Source of the DNA: Ketogulonicigenium robustum
GTDB lineage: Bacteria; Pseudomonadota; Alphaproteobacteria; Rhodobacterales; Rhodobacteraceae
Reading direction: 5' to 3'
NCBI RefSeq assembly: GCF_002117445.1
Contig: NZ_CP019937.1
Location: 1,733,501 to 1,797,500, forward strand
Length of the DNA stretch: 64,000 nt
A program made the translations under genes and the position numbers. Numbering within the stretch: position 1 is the stretch's first letter; the number at the start of each line of letters is the position of its first letter. The notes under the pieces were generated by a model. The model was not told where the DNA came from. It made no database searches and saw only the letters and a list, made by a program, of their open reading frames with translations. This document shows positions 36,875-46,515 of this stretch, one piece after another.

Positions 36875-37267
36875 ATGACCGAGACGATGACCATCCGCGA
36901 GATGTGCGAAGCCTTCGACGTGACCCCGCGTACGCTGCGCTTCTACGAGGCCAAGGAACTGCTGTTCCCGATCCGCCAAGGCACCAAGCGTTTGTTCACC
37001 CGCAGCGACCGCGCCCGCCTGAAGCTGATCCTCAAGGGCAAGAAATTCGGCTTCAGCCTGGAAGAAATCCGTCAGCTGCTGGAACTGTACAGCCTGAACG
37101 ACAACCAACTGACCCAACTGACCCGCACCCGCGAACTGGCGCTGGTGCACCTGGCCGAGATGGAAGCCCAGCGCGCCGTGCTGGATGCCGCCATCACCGA
37201 ACTGCGCGGCGAAATCGCATGGGGCGAAGAAGAAATCGCCCGCCGCAGCACCGCCAACGCCGCCTGA
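36875..37267 (+). CDS. MerR-family transcriptional regulator (copy 2)
   Basis: 130 residues from ATG 36875; an ATG at 36866 is an alternative but sits too close to the AAGG ribosome site. DNA-binding domain with IREMCEAFDVTPRTLRFYEA and KRLFTRSDRARLKLILKG, then QLTQLTRTRELALVHLAEME coiled coil. Paralogue of the preceding gene, from which it is separated by 219 bases with no terminator. In related bacteria such pairs precede fatty-acid oxidation genes (recollection, not checked), but none follows here. One Cys only; effector unknown. Confidence 0.88.
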   Translation: MTETMTIREMCEAFDVTPRTLRFYEAKELLFPIRQGTKRLFTRSDRARLKLILKGKKFGFSLEEIRQLLELYSLNDNQLTQLTRTRELALVHLAEMEAQRAVLDAAITELRGEIAWGEEEIARRSTANAA

Positions 37268-37373
37268 TCCCAAAATCCGCAGCCCGCGGGGCGCGATTGG
37301 CACGGCGGCCCAAGTTCCGCCTGTCAAAACGCGCCCCGACGCGGTAACCTGCCCCAAAATCCGAGCAGGTCCC

Positions 37374-38291
37374 ATGACGGCACTACAGCAGTACGCGCGA
37401 CTAGAATCTTTTGGCAAATGGCGCCCTAGTGCCGACCACGCCTTTCGCGATGTTGTTGTATCGTTCGGCGATGCGACGCTGGTTCTGGTCGATCCCGCTG
37501 GCCGCCCACTCGCCCACTGGTCGCTGCCCGCGATTCGCGCGCTGGACCGCGCCCCCGATGCGCCCGCGACCAGCCAAACCTATACTCCCGACAGCGACGG
37601 CGACGAATTGCTGGAACTGGACGACGCCCTGATGATCGAGGCGCTGGCCAAAGTGATGACCGCCCTGCAAACACCACAAACGCGTCGACTGCGCCTGCGG
37701 TTGGTCGTGCTCGGCACGATGCTGACTTTGGCGCTGGCCGCGATGCTGTTGTTGCCGGTGCTGGTGCGCAATCAGGCTTTGTCCGTCGTACCGCTGGCGA
37801 AACGCGCCGAACTTGGCGTGTCGATTCTGGGGCATATGCAAAACCAAACCGGCCCCAGTTGCCGCGACCCTTTCGGCGTGCGTGCGCTGGAACAGCTGCG
37901 CCAGCGCGTGCTGGGCCCGGGCTGGCCCGGGCGCATTGTTGTTTTGCCAGGCGATGCCTTTGCGCCCACCGTTCTGCCCGGACGCACCATCGTGCTGTCG
38001 CACCACGCGCTGATCAACGCCGCCGACCCTGCCGAACTGGCAAGCCTGATCGCCGCGACGGCCCAAACCCAGACCCAAACCGACCCCCTGCGCCCGCTGC
38101 TGGCCGACAGCGGCTTTGCCGCCACCGCAGCGCTGCTAACAACAGGCGATCTGCCGCAATCGGCGCTGGTGGATTACGCGCATAAAATCCTCGCGCGGCC
38201 CGCGGGCAATGCGGCCAGCGCGCCCGCGCCTACCGGCAACGTGCTAAACGACAATGACTGGGTGGGCCTGCTGGGGATCTGCAACAGCTGA
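37374..38291 (+). CDS. Single-pass membrane protein resembling an inactive M48 peptidase
   Basis: 305 residues from ATG 37374. An N-terminal cytosolic domain (about 1-105), with a beta-rich PAGRPLAHWSLPAI segment, precedes one membrane helix (108-130, VVLGTMLTLALAAMLLLPVL). The C-terminal domain resembles the part of M48 peptidases before and around the zinc helix: GRTIVLSHHALINAADPAEL then a helix where HExxH is expected but ATAQTQT is found (about 226-232). If the likeness is real, it is a pseudoprotease. Its stop is 14 bases before the converging SPOR gene. Function unknown. Confidence 0.65.
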   Translation: MTALQQYARLESFGKWRPSADHAFRDVVVSFGDATLVLVDPAGRPLAHWSLPAIRALDRAPDAPATSQTYTPDSDGDELLELDDALMIEALAKVMTALQTPQTRRLRLRLVVLGTMLTLALAAMLLLPVLVRNQALSVVPLAKRAELGVSILGHMQNQTGPSCRDPFGVRALEQLRQRVLGPGWPGRIVVLPGDAFAPTVLPGRTIVLSHHALINAADPAELASLIAATAQTQTQTDPLRPLLADSGFAATAALLTTGDLPQSALVDYAHKILARPAGNAASAPAPTGNVLNDNDWVGLLGICNS

Positions 38292-38305
38292 CCCCAGAGG
38301 GTCAC

Positions 38306-38779
38306 TTACTGGGGAATAGCATCGGTGAACCCGATCCGGCGGGCGCGTTCCAACGCGGCTTGCAGCGCGGCTTGCGATGCAAAGGGCCCTGCGGCCACGC
38401 CCCGCATCGGCGTGCCATTCACGACCAGATCAGACACGGCTACGGGCCAGCCCTCCGCCGCCAAGCGCGCCGCCGCGCGGTCGGCATTCGCCGCGCGCGC
38501 AAACGTGCCGACCTGCACGTAACGGTCCTGCGGCCCTGCACGGCGCAGCGCGGCGCGCGGGGCAACCGCAGGGCGCGCCGCGGTTGTCGGGGCGGGGCGC
38601 GCGTCGGGGCACCACGGCGCCCCGTCGGGTGTCAGGACAGGCGCCCAAACCACCTGCCCGCCCACGTCGGCGCGCAGCAAACGGCACCCCGCATCATCCG
38701 TGCGCGCACGCTCCACCGGCTGCGCGGCGGCAGCCAGCGGCACGATCGCGCAGCACATTATGATAGCCCAACGCACCAT
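38306..38779 (-). CDS. SPOR-domain periplasmic protein
   Basis: 157 residues from ATG 38779. Signal peptide (about 1-19, ending LAAAAQP). An Ala/Pro/Arg-rich middle with two cysteine pairs precedes a SPOR domain (about 85-157, YVQVGTFARAANADRAAARL and AAGPFASQAALQAALERARR). SPOR domains bind denuded glycan at division sites. It lies 4 bases after the upp stop, so it may be co-transcribed with the nucleoside operon, although a functional link is not obvious. Confidence 0.8.
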   Translation of the reverse strand: MVRWAIIMCCAIVPLAAAAQPVERARTDDAGCRLLRADVGGQVVWAPVLTPDGAPWCPDARPAPTTAARPAVAPRAALRRAGPQDRYVQVGTFARAANADRAAARLAAEGWPVAVSDLVVNGTPMRGVAAGPFASQAALQAALERARRIGFTDAIPQ

Positions 38780-38783
38780 CGGC

Positions 38784-39428
38784 TTACTTGGTGCCGAACA
38801 TACGGTCGCCCGCATCCCCCAGCCCCGGCACGATATAGCCATGATCGTCCAGATGGCTGTCGATAGAAGCAGTCACAATCGACACATCGGGGTGCGCCTC
38901 TTGCAGACGCTTGATCCCCTCGGGCGAGGCCAGCAAGCACAGGAAGCGAATGTCCTTGGCGCCCGCCTCTTTCAGCAAATCAATCGCCGCGACGGTCGAA
39001 TTGCCGGTCGCCAGCATAGGGTCGACGACGATGGTGGTGCGCTCCTCCATATGCTGGGGCACTTTGAAATAGTACTGCACGGGTTGCAGCGTGTCGGGGT
39101 CGCGGTAGAGGCCGACGAAGCCCACGCGCGCGGCGGGGATCAACTCCAGAATGCCATCCAGCAACCCGTTGCCCGCGCGCAAAATGGAAATCAGCGCCAG
39201 CTTTTTGCCGTCGATCGTCGGGGCGTCCATCGGCTGAATGGGGGTCTCAATACGGCGATTGGTCATCGGCAGCTCGCGCGTGACCTCGTAGGCCAGCAGC
39301 AGGCTGATCTCGCGCAGCAGCTTGCGGAACGACGCGGTCGAGGTTTCTTTCTCGCGCATCAGGGTCAGCTTGTGCTGCACCAGCGGGTGGTTCACAACCG
39401 TTACAGGTGCACAGGTGGTCTCGGTCAT
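38784..39428 (-). CDS. upp: Uracil phosphoribosyltransferase
   Basis: 214 residues. Salvages uracil with PRPP to UMP. The PRPP-binding loop [19 protein letters not shown] (about 132-150), the [13 protein letters not shown] segment and the C-terminal [13 protein letters not shown] uracil-binding part are canonical. The start overlaps the add stop by 4 bases. It ends the chain cdd-deoA-deoB-add-upp, using uracil liberated by DeoA. Confidence 0.96.
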   Translation of the reverse strand: MTETTCAPVTVVNHPLVQHKLTLMREKETSTASFRKLLREISLLLAYEVTRELPMTNRRIETPIQPMDAPTIDGKKLALISILRAGNGLLDGILELIPAARVGFVGLYRDPDTLQPVQYYFKVPQHMEERTTIVVDPMLATGNSTVAAIDLLKEAGAKDIRFLCLLASPEGIKRLQEAHPDVSIVTASIDSHLDDHGYIVPGLGDAGDRMFGTK

Positions 39429-40423
39429 TGTTGCTCCAATCGTGTCGCGAGTTTGGCCTTCGTCTTCGCATCACAGAAGGCGGCGTCAAGCGCTGTCCGG
39501 TTCAGATCGGCAAAATCGTCGGGTCCCCAGCCGAAATAGCGGGCCAAAGCGTCATATTCATCGCTCATCGTCGTCAGGAAATAGGGCGGATCGTCGGTCG
39601 AGACGGTCACCTTCACGCCGCGATCGCGCAGCCGCGCGATGGGATGAGCGTTCCAATCGGTCACCGCCTGCAAGACCACGTTGGACCCCGGGCAGACCTC
39701 TAGCACCGTTCCGTTTTCGGCCAGTTGATCGACCAAAGCCAGATCGTTGATCGCGTTGATGCCATGGCCGATACGGCTGACTTTCAGATCGCGGATGGTT
39801 TCGGCAACCATATCCGGCCCGCCCCACTCGCCCGCATGGGCGGTCAGTTGCAACCCCGCCTCGCGCGCGGCATCAAAGGCCCATGTGTAATCTCCGGGCC
39901 GCCCCATCATCTCGGCCCCCGCCAGACCAAATCCGGTGATGAAATCGCCCGCCGTCTCGGCTGCGACGCGGGCGGTGTTGCGCGACTGGTCGGGGCCCAA
40001 GTGGCGAATGGCGGTGATGATGCCGCGCATGGTGATACCAAACTTCGCTTGGCCCTCGGCGGCAGCGGCCTCCATCGCGGCCAGATAATCGCGCCACGCC
40101 ACCAGATCACCGCCCCCGCAGAAATCGGGCGAAAGGAAGCTTTCCATGTAGATCACGCCGTGGCTGGCGGTTTCTTCCAGCACCGCCAAAGTCAGGCGGT
40201 GGAAATCCTGCGGCGATTGCAGCGTGGTGCACGCGGCGTCATAGACCTTCAGGAAATGGTCGAAATCGCGGAAGGTATAATTGCCCTGCGCGTCAAAAAT
40301 CCCGCTGATGTCGATGTTCTTCTCGCGCGCGAGGCCGCGGATGAACGCGGGCGGGGCCGATCCCTCAAGGTGGGTATGTAGTTCGATCTTGGGCAGATCA
40401 CGAAACTCGGACACACGGCTCAC
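39425..40423 (-). CDS. add: Adenosine deaminase
   Basis: 332 residues from GTG 40423, in a GTGA overlap with deoB. Converts adenosine to inosine and deoxyadenosine to deoxyinosine. Zinc motif [13 protein letters not shown] (HxH, about 11-23), [11 protein letters not shown] with catalytic Glu (about 195), IGHGIN and STDDPPYF with zinc Asp. Cytosolic. Normal length. Fits nucleoside salvage beside deoB. Confidence 0.95.
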   Translation of the reverse strand: MSRVSEFRDLPKIELHTHLEGSAPPAFIRGLAREKNIDISGIFDAQGNYTFRDFDHFLKVYDAACTTLQSPQDFHRLTLAVLEETASHGVIYMESFLSPDFCGGGDLVAWRDYLAAMEAAAAEGQAKFGITMRGIITAIRHLGPDQSRNTARVAAETAGDFITGFGLAGAEMMGRPGDYTWAFDAAREAGLQLTAHAGEWGGPDMVAETIRDLKVSRIGHGINAINDLALVDQLAENGTVLEVCPGSNVVLQAVTDWNAHPIARLRDRGVKVTVSTDDPPYFLTTMSDEYDALARYFGWGPDDFADLNRTALDAAFCDAKTKAKLATRLEQQ

Positions 40424-41598
40424 AGGAAACTCCTTCCAATACCATTGGGAGGCAGCCCCAACTTTTCCCCTATTGTGGCAGCAATATCGACGAAATCCAA
40501 CAGCCCCAGCGGACGTGCCCCCAGGCCATGCACCAAAACCGGCACCCTCTCGCGCGTGTGGTCAGACCCGACCCATGTGGGGTCGTTGCCGTGGTCGGCG
40601 GTGACGATCAGCAGATCGTCGGGCCGTAGCGCCGCAATCACACGGCCCAGCGCGGCATCGAACCATTCCAGATGGCGCGCATAGCCCGCCACATCGCGCC
40701 GATGGCCGTATTCGGTGTCGAATTCGACGAAATTCGCAAAAACCAGCGCCCCGTCCGCCGCATCCGCGACGCGCTCATACAGCGCCTCCATCAGGGTCGC
40801 ATCGCGCCCCTTGGCGCAATCATCAATCCCCCGCATCGAGAATATATCCCCGATTTTTCCAATCGCATGCACAGGGTGCCCCGCCGCATGCGCCCTGTCC
40901 AAGATGGTCGGCGCAGGCGGCGCTATGGCAAAGTCACGGCGATAGGGCGTGCGCGTCCAACCCGTATCTGGCGTCCCCACAAAGGGGCGCGCGATCACAC
41001 GGCCCACGCGCATGGCGTGCAACATCGGCGCCAAATCGGCGCATAGTTGTAACAGGCGTTCGCGTCCAAAGGTCTCCTCGTGCGCGGCGATCTGCAGAAC
41101 GCTGTCGGCGGATGTGTAGCAGATCGGCCAGCCGGTGCGGATGTGCTCGGCGGCGAATGCGTCGATCACCGCCGTACCCGAGGCATGGCAATTCCCCAAA
41201 ATCCCCGCCGTCCCCGCCAGCGCGCAGATCCGCGCCGTGACATCTGCGGGAAAGGCTGGCTGCGTATCGGAAAAGTAAGTCCACTGCCACGGCACCGGCA
41301 CGCCCGCCATTTCCCAGTGCCCGGATGGGGTGTCTTTGCCCGGCGACACCTCGGTCGCGGCGCCCCAAGCGCCGGTGGGCGCGGCGCCCGACAGCGGCAC
41401 CCCGCCGCCCGATGCCAGCGCGATCGCGCGCCCCAGCCCCAACCCGTCCATAACCGGCACCGCAAGTGGCACGGCCTGCGCGATATGCCCGATGGTATTC
41501 GCGCCGGTGTCGGGGTGCAGGCCGTTGAAGAACTGCCCTGCATCGGGCGCGCCGCCAATACCTGCGCTGTCCATCACCAGCAAAAAGACGCGCGCCAC
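40420..41598 (-). CDS. deoB: Phosphopentomutase
   Basis: 392 residues from GTG 41598. Interconverts (deoxy)ribose 1- and 5-phosphate. The alkaline-phosphatase-superfamily metal sites are seen: MARVFLLVMDSAGIGGAPDA at the start, GKDTPSGHWEMAG with nucleophile Thr, IGKIGDIF, DTEYGHRRD and TADHGNDPTW near the C-terminus. It takes the deoxyribose-1-phosphate formed by DeoA into central metabolism. 1 base separates it from the deoA stop. Confidence 0.96.
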   Translation of the reverse strand: MARVFLLVMDSAGIGGAPDAGQFFNGLHPDTGANTIGHIAQAVPLAVPVMDGLGLGRAIALASGGGVPLSGAAPTGAWGAATEVSPGKDTPSGHWEMAGVPVPWQWTYFSDTQPAFPADVTARICALAGTAGILGNCHASGTAVIDAFAAEHIRTGWPICYTSADSVLQIAAHEETFGRERLLQLCADLAPMLHAMRVGRVIARPFVGTPDTGWTRTPYRRDFAIAPPAPTILDRAHAAGHPVHAIGKIGDIFSMRGIDDCAKGRDATLMEALYERVADAADGALVFANFVEFDTEYGHRRDVAGYARHLEWFDAALGRVIAALRPDDLLIVTADHGNDPTWVGSDHTRERVPVLVHGLGARPLGLLDFVDIAATIGEKLGLPPNGIGRSFL

Positions 41599-41599
41599 C

Positions 41600-42886
41600 T
41601 CAGGCCACCTCGCCCAAAATCAACGCATGCTGCGGCGCGGCATCGCCTACCGTCAGCGCGCGCAGGTAGCTGGTGGCGGCCGCATCGGCCTCAGCAACAC
41701 TGGCCGCATGGACTTGCGCCACCGGCTGACCGGCCTGCACTTCCGTACCCAGCGGCAAAATACCGGCATATCCCACGGCAGGGTCGATCCGGTCGGTCTC
41801 GACCCGCCGCCCGCCGCCCAAAGCGACCACTGCCAGACCCAAATCCACGCCCGCAAACCCCGCAATGACACCGCCATGCGGAGCCGCGATGTCGCGCACC
41901 ACGGGGGCGACGGGCAAGTACCCAGCAGCGTTCTCGACAAAATCCACCGGCCCGCCTTGCGCCGCCACCATGCGGCCAAACACATCCAGCGCCCGCCCGT
42001 CATCAATGGCAGCAGCCAAACGGGCCGCACCATCCGCCTGCCCCGCCAGCGCCAGCAACCGCGCACCCAACGCCAGCGTCACATCGCGCAACCGCCCCGC
42101 CTGCCCGCCAAGGGCATCCAGCGCGGCGCGCACCTCTAGCGCGTTGCCCATCGCGGGGGCCAGCGGCTGGTTCATGTCGGTGATCAAGGCCGCCGTCGGG
42201 CAGCCCGCGCCATTGGCGGTCGCCACCAAACTTTTGGCCAGCGCCTCGGCATCGGCCATCGTACGCATGAATGCGCCTGATCCGACCTTCACATCCAGCA
42301 CCAACCCTTGCAGCCCAGCCGCCAGTTTTTTCGACAGGATCGAAGCCGTGATCAAATCCAAACTCTCGACCGTGCCCGACACATCGCGAATTGCGTAAAG
42401 GCGCTTGTCCGCAGGCGCGATCCGCCCCGAAGCCCCCACAATCGCGCAACCGACGCTATCGATCAGGCCGCGCAGCCGGGCCTCATCCCCCGCAACCGAA
42501 AGGCCGGGGATCGCCTCAAGCTTATCCAGCGTGCCGCCCGAATGGCCCAAGCCCCGCCCCGAGATCATCGGAACCGCCACCCCGCAGGCCGCCAGCGCAG
42601 GCGCCAGCACCAAGGATACACAATCCCCGATCCCGCCGGTCGAGTGCTTGTCCAGAACGGGCCGGTCCAAATCCCAGCGCAGCGTGTCACCTGAATCGCG
42701 CATCCCCTCGGTCAGCGCGACGCGGCCCGCGGGGCCTAGGCCGCGCAGCAAAACGGCCATGGCAAAGGCACCGGCCTGCGCATCCGACACACGGCCGTCA
42801 GCCAGCCCCAAGGCAAAAGCACGCACCTGCCCCGCCGACACGTCTTGCCCGTCGCGCAGCGCGACGATCAGCCCCCGCGCGTCCAT
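41600..42886 (-). CDS. deoA: Thymidine phosphorylase
   Basis: 428 residues. Phosphorolysis of thymidine and deoxyuridine to base and deoxyribose-1-phosphate. Motifs: LTEGMRDSG, DKHSTGGIGDCVSLVLAPAL (phosphate-binding loop, about 80-99), ISGRGLGHSGGTLDKLE and LDVKVGSGAFMRT. Related to pyrimidine-nucleoside phosphorylase and AMP phosphorylase; the length and operon favour DeoA. The 6-base gap to cdd and coupling to deoB show one operon. Confidence 0.95.
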   Translation of the reverse strand: MDARGLIVALRDGQDVSAGQVRAFALGLADGRVSDAQAGAFAMAVLLRGLGPAGRVALTEGMRDSGDTLRWDLDRPVLDKHSTGGIGDCVSLVLAPALAACGVAVPMISGRGLGHSGGTLDKLEAIPGLSVAGDEARLRGLIDSVGCAIVGASGRIAPADKRLYAIRDVSGTVESLDLITASILSKKLAAGLQGLVLDVKVGSGAFMRTMADAEALAKSLVATANGAGCPTAALITDMNQPLAPAMGNALEVRAALDALGGQAGRLRDVTLALGARLLALAGQADGAARLAAAIDDGRALDVFGRMVAAQGGPVDFVENAAGYLPVAPVVRDIAAPHGGVIAGFAGVDLGLAVVALGGGRRVETDRIDPAVGYAGILPLGTEVQAGQPVAQVHAASVAEADAAATSYLRALTVGDAAPQHALILGEVA

Positions 42887-42892
42887 GGAACC

Positions 42893-43285
42893 CTAGTCGC
42901 GCTGCATATGGGCGACGGTGAACACACCCGGCAGAATCTGCCCGACCGTGGTTTGCAGCGTTTTCCCCGCCATCGTGGCTAGCGTCACGGGCACATCGGC
43001 ATCGGCAAATTCGGCCAGCTTCTGCCGGCACCCGCCGCAGCAGGGCACAGGCTCGGGGCTGTCGGCAATCACCGCAACTTCGGCGATGCGCGTATCGCCA
43101 CCCGCGATCATCGCGGCAATCGCACCGGCTTCGGCGCACGTCCCTTCGGGATAGGCCACGTTTTCAACGTTTACGCCCACATAGACCTTACCCGATGCAG
43201 CGCGGATCGCCGCCCCAACCTTGAAGTTCGAATAGGGCACATAGGCGCGATCCCGAATCGCGCGCGCTTCGTCTACCAGCGACAT
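42893..43285 (-). CDS. cdd: Cytidine deaminase
   Basis: 130 residues. Deaminates cytidine and deoxycytidine to uridine and deoxyuridine. Zinc site: NVAYPEGTCAEAGAI (CAE, about 50-55, His replaced by Cys as in the tetrameric class) and PCCGGCRQ (about 86-93). The start MSLVDEARAIRDRAYVPYSN is typical. First gene of the nucleoside-salvage operon; the promoter should be in the 59-base gap upstream. Confidence 0.95.
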   Translation of the reverse strand: MSLVDEARAIRDRAYVPYSNFKVGAAIRAASGKVYVGVNVENVAYPEGTCAEAGAIAAMIAGGDTRIAEVAVIADSPEPVPCCGGCRQKLAEFADADVPVTLATMAGKTLQTTVGQILPGVFTVAHMQRD

Positions 43286-43344
43286 GATCGCCTCCGTTTG
43301 ATCTTTTGGTCAGATTGGCGGGGCCGCCCGCGCGTTGCAAGCGC

Positions 43345-43638
43345 CTAAAGCGCGCCGCGCGCCCACGGCGGGGATGGCGCGCAGTAATCCAGTCCGCCCT
43401 GCCCGTCAAAACCCGCTATCGGCACGCCAGCGGGACCTGCGTGCACCACAACCGCTTGCGCCCCCAAATCGGGCGCGATTTCGGGGTCAATTGCGCACAG
43501 GTTGACCGCAACATCCGCGTCGCGCACCGGCTCCGCAGGGTCGCGCCCCAGCACCAGCCACAGCGTGCCCGCACCCAGCACCGCCAGCACCACCGCCGGC
43601 ATCGCAAATGATGATAGTACCGCCCAGCCCCAGCGCAT
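43345..43638 (-). CDS. Small membrane-anchored protein of unknown function
   Basis: 97 residues from ATG 43638. One hydrophobic helix (about 5-28, AVLSSFAMPAVVLAVLGAGT) then a short soluble domain with two cysteines (NLCAIDPEIAPDLG and GLDYCAPSPPW) that could form a disulfide outside the cytosol. No recognised family. It lies 59 bases before cdd, same strand. Confidence 0.55.
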   Translation of the reverse strand: MRWGWAVLSSFAMPAVVLAVLGAGTLWLVLGRDPAEPVRDADVAVNLCAIDPEIAPDLGAQAVVVHAGPAGVPIAGFDGQGGLDYCAPSPPWARGAL

Positions 43639-43759
43639 AGCACACCTCACACAGCCCCCTGCGATACTGCAGGGAAAATGTGACAACGGCGCATGAACTC
43701 GGCGTGAGCCGCACCCCAGCCGGCCAGTTTCAGCCACCACCAAAAACGCGGCTTAAAAT

Positions 43760-44530
43760 TCAGGCGAATTGCTCGGAAATCAGGCGTTCTTCCAGCCCAT
43801 GGCCGGGGTCGAACAAGATCCTGTGCGACACGGCGGGCTCGGATTGCATCTCGACCACCGCAATATCGGTAAAAGGTTGCGAATCGGCGTTCGCCATGAC
43901 GGGGCGCATGGCGGGGTCGATCACCTCGATCCGCACAACGGCTGCGCGGGGCAGTACGGCCCCCCGCCAGCGGCGCGGGCGAAAGGGTGCGATGGGCGTC
44001 AGCGCCAAAACCTCGGACCCGATGGGCAGAATCGGCCCCATCGCAGAATAATTATACGCGGTCGACCCCGCGGGGGTGCTGACCAACGCCCCGTCGCAAA
44101 CCAGTTCGGGCAAGCGCAACCGCCCGTCGACATACACCCGCAACTTGGCCGCCTGCGGCCCCGACCGCAACAACGACACCTCGTTGATCGCCAACGCCTC
44201 GGATACCGCGCCGCGCACATCCACCGCCCGCATGCGCAGGGGATGGATCACCTCTTGCTCGGCCGCGGCAACGCGGGCGTGTACCCCTTCGGCGCGGTAA
44301 TCGTTCATCAAAAACCCAACCGTCCCGCGGTTCATACCATAGACAGGCAACCCGTGGCTTTCCTTGGCGTGCAAGGTGCTCAGCATAAAGCCATCGCCCC
44401 CCAGGGCCACAATCGCATCGGCATCCGCCATCGGATGCTGACCATAAAGGCCGACCAATTCGGACAAAGCCGCTTGAGCGATGGGCGCGCGGCTGGCCGC
44501 GAAATGAAGTCTGGGCTGCGTCATTTTCAT
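43760..44530 (-). CDS. nadK: NAD kinase
   Basis: 256 residues from ATG 44530; ATG 44524 would remove two residues. Phosphorylates NAD to NADP. Conserved motifs: [16 protein letters not shown] (GGDG, about 38-53), [19 protein letters not shown] (NE/D motif), [25 protein letters not shown] (TPTGSTAY-like, about 145-170). Cytosolic. Divergent from glyA. Confidence 0.93.
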   Translation of the reverse strand: MKMTQPRLHFAASRAPIAQAALSELVGLYGQHPMADADAIVALGGDGFMLSTLHAKESHGLPVYGMNRGTVGFLMNDYRAEGVHARVAAAEQEVIHPLRMRAVDVRGAVSEALAINEVSLLRSGPQAAKLRVYVDGRLRLPELVCDGALVSTPAGSTAYNYSAMGPILPIGSEVLALTPIAPFRPRRWRGAVLPRAAVVRIEVIDPAMRPVMANADSQPFTDIAVVEMQSEPAVSHRILFDPGHGLEERLISEQFA

Positions 44531-44697
44531 GTCCGAAAGCGATATGGCCCAATTTCTGGGCGGCGCGCGCGCGAAAGGCAAGCGCGCCCTGCCCCCTCGT
44601 GGCGTTTTTCCCTTCTATTCGCCCCTTCCTTCGGGGTAGGAAACCCGCAAAACCCGCCGCCATAGTTCCCAAGAACAGTTACCAAGGATTGGCCACG

Positions 44698-45984
44698 ATG
44701 ACCGACACAACCGCGTTCTTCACCCAAGACCTCGCCACCGGCGACAGCGCCGTTTTCAACGCCGTGACGCTGGAACTGGGCCGCCAGCGCGACGAGATCG
44801 AGCTGATCGCCTCGGAAAACATCGCCTCGCTGGCCGTGATTCAGGCGCAAGGCACGATCCTGACGAACAAATACTCCGAAGGCTACCCCGGCAAGCGCTA
44901 CTACGGCGGCTGCCAATACGTCGACATCGTCGAAACGCTGGCGATTGAGCGCGCGAAAGAACTGTTTAACGTCGGCTATGTGAACGTGCAGCCGAATTCG
45001 GGCAGCCAGATGAACCAAGCGGTGTTTCTGGCGCTGCTGCAACCGGGCGACACGTTCATGGGCCTCGACCTGAACTCGGGCGGTCATCTGACGCATGGCT
45101 CGCCGGTGAACATGTCGGGCAAGTGGTTCAACGTGGTCAGCTATGGCGTGCGTCAGCAAGACCAGATGCTGGATATGGACGACATCCGCGCCAAAGCCCT
45201 GGAACACAAGCCGAAGCTGATTGTCGCGGGCGGCACCGCCTATAGCCGCGTGTGGGATTGGGCGGCCTTCCGCGCCATCGCGGACGAGGTTGGCGCCTAT
45301 CTGATGGTCGACATGGCCCACATCGCAGGCCTTGTTGCCGGCGGCCAGCACCCCTCGCCGGTGCCGCATGCCCACGTGGTCACCAGCACCACCCACAAAT
45401 CGCTGCGCGGCCCGCGCGGCGGCATGATCATGACCAACGACGAAGCAATGGCCAAAAAGATCAACTCGGCCGTTTTCCCGGGTCTGCAAGGCGGCCCGCT
45501 GATGCATGTGATCGCCGCCAAGGCCGTCGCTTTCGGCGAAGCGCTGGCCCCGTCGTTCAAGGATTACGCCGCCCAAATCGTGAAGAACGCCAAAGCCATG
45601 GCGGACGAGCTGCAAAAGGGCGGCATCGACATCGTCTCGGGCGGCACCGACAACCACCTGATGCTGGCCGACCTGCGCCCCAAATCGGTCACCGGCAAAG
45701 CGGCCGAGGCCGCACTGGGCCGCGCCCACATCACCTGCAACAAAAACGGAGTGCCCTTCGACCCTGAAAAGCCCTTCGTCACCAGCGGTATCCGCCTTGG
45801 CACCCCCGCAGGCACCACGCGCGGCTTCAAGGAAGAAGACTTCCGCCAGATCGCCCGCTGGATCGTCGCCGTCGTCGACGGGCTGGCCGCACATGGCGAA
45901 GACGGCAACGGTGAAATCGAATCACGTGTGAAGGCCGAAGTCGAAGCGCTGTGCGCCCGCTTCCCGATCTACCCCAATCTGTGA
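44698..45984 (+). CDS. glyA: Serine hydroxymethyltransferase
   Basis: 428 residues from ATG 44698 after AAGGAT. PLP enzyme making glycine and methylene-tetrahydrofolate from serine. Motifs: [56 protein letters not shown] and the PLP-lysine region [17 protein letters not shown] (Lys about 233). The C-terminal [13 protein letters not shown] is conserved. A strong terminator follows. Supplies FolD with its substrate. Confidence 0.97.
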   Translation: MTDTTAFFTQDLATGDSAVFNAVTLELGRQRDEIELIASENIASLAVIQAQGTILTNKYSEGYPGKRYYGGCQYVDIVETLAIERAKELFNVGYVNVQPNSGSQMNQAVFLALLQPGDTFMGLDLNSGGHLTHGSPVNMSGKWFNVVSYGVRQQDQMLDMDDIRAKALEHKPKLIVAGGTAYSRVWDWAAFRAIADEVGAYLMVDMAHIAGLVAGGQHPSPVPHAHVVTSTTHKSLRGPRGGMIMTNDEAMAKKINSAVFPGLQGGPLMHVIAAKAVAFGEALAPSFKDYAAQIVKNAKAMADELQKGGIDIVSGGTDNHLMLADLRPKSVTGKAAEAALGRAHITCNKNGVPFDPEKPFVTSGIRLGTPAGTTRGFKEEDFRQIARWIVAVVDGLAAHGEDGNGEIESRVKAEVEALCARFPIYPNL

Positions 45985-46010
45985 TCACACAGATCCTGTA
46001 ATGTGATCAC
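45981..46010. repeat. Inverted repeat spanning the glyA stop
   Basis: GTGATCACA (45981-45989) and TGTGATCAC (46002-46010) form perfect 9-bp arms with a 12-base centre. Each arm contains the palindrome GTGATCAC. The left arm includes the glyA stop codon. Directly followed by the glyA terminator. Could be an RNA stem stabilising the 3' end or a protein site. Confidence 0.7.
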
Positions 46011-46048
46011 AAGGGTGCTGCTCATTGTCGCGGGCAGCACCCTTTTTT
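46011..46048 (+). terminator. Terminator of glyA
   Basis: AAGGGTGCTGC and GCAGCACCCTT form an 11-bp stem with a 12-base loop followed by TTTTTT. Classical rho-independent terminator. Confidence 0.95.
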
Positions 46049-46072
46049 ATGGCCAGCTGATCGGCGCAAATG

Positions 46073-46438
46073 TTAACCGCGGGTCAGGCGCCACAAGATC
46101 AGCAAGGCCAGAATCGCCAGCACCGCCAGCGCCATCGTGCCCAAAAATCCCAACACGCGGCCCCATAGCCGGTCCAGCGGGTTGATCGATTCCAGATGGT
46201 CGCGCACCAACGCAACGGCGCGGTTTGCATGGTCGAAATCAACCATTTTCAATAACTTGGGGTTCTTCGCCAATTCCGACACCTGCGCCAGATACCACGC
46301 CTCGGTGCGGATGGCGCGCGGCAGCAAACGTCCACCACGCTGCAACTGCCGCTGCAGGCTGGCCCCGCGCAGCCCATGCTTTTCACGCATCAGCTGACGG
46401 ATCTCTTCGGTTTGTGTCAATAATTGGTCCTGTGTCAT
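46073..46438 (-). CDS. Tail-anchored small membrane protein of unknown function
   Basis: 121 residues. A soluble, charged, helical body (about 1-92, with TEEIRQLMREKHGLRGASL and LRRAIRTEAWYLA-like segments) is followed by one C-terminal membrane helix (about 97-116, LGTMALAVLAILALLILWRL) and a basic end. The topology suggests tail anchoring with the N-terminus in the cytosol. No family recognised. It is divergent from the alpha/beta hydrolase gene. Confidence 0.65.
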   Translation of the reverse strand: MTQDQLLTQTEEIRQLMREKHGLRGASLQRQLQRGGRLLPRAIRTEAWYLAQVSELAKNPKLLKMVDFDHANRAVALVRDHLESINPLDRLWGRVLGFLGTMALAVLAILALLILWRLTRG

Positions 46439-46515
46439 AAAGCTGCTTTACCCTTGCGGCGCGGCGCGCTCAACGTCTCTGGCGCGATGGATATGCGATG
46501 GGATAGAAGTGCTGC

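Noticed and set aside
44531-44697. Riboswitch before glyA
   Set aside because: Only a short CCCC/GGGG hairpin is seen; it does not match a pattern I can name.
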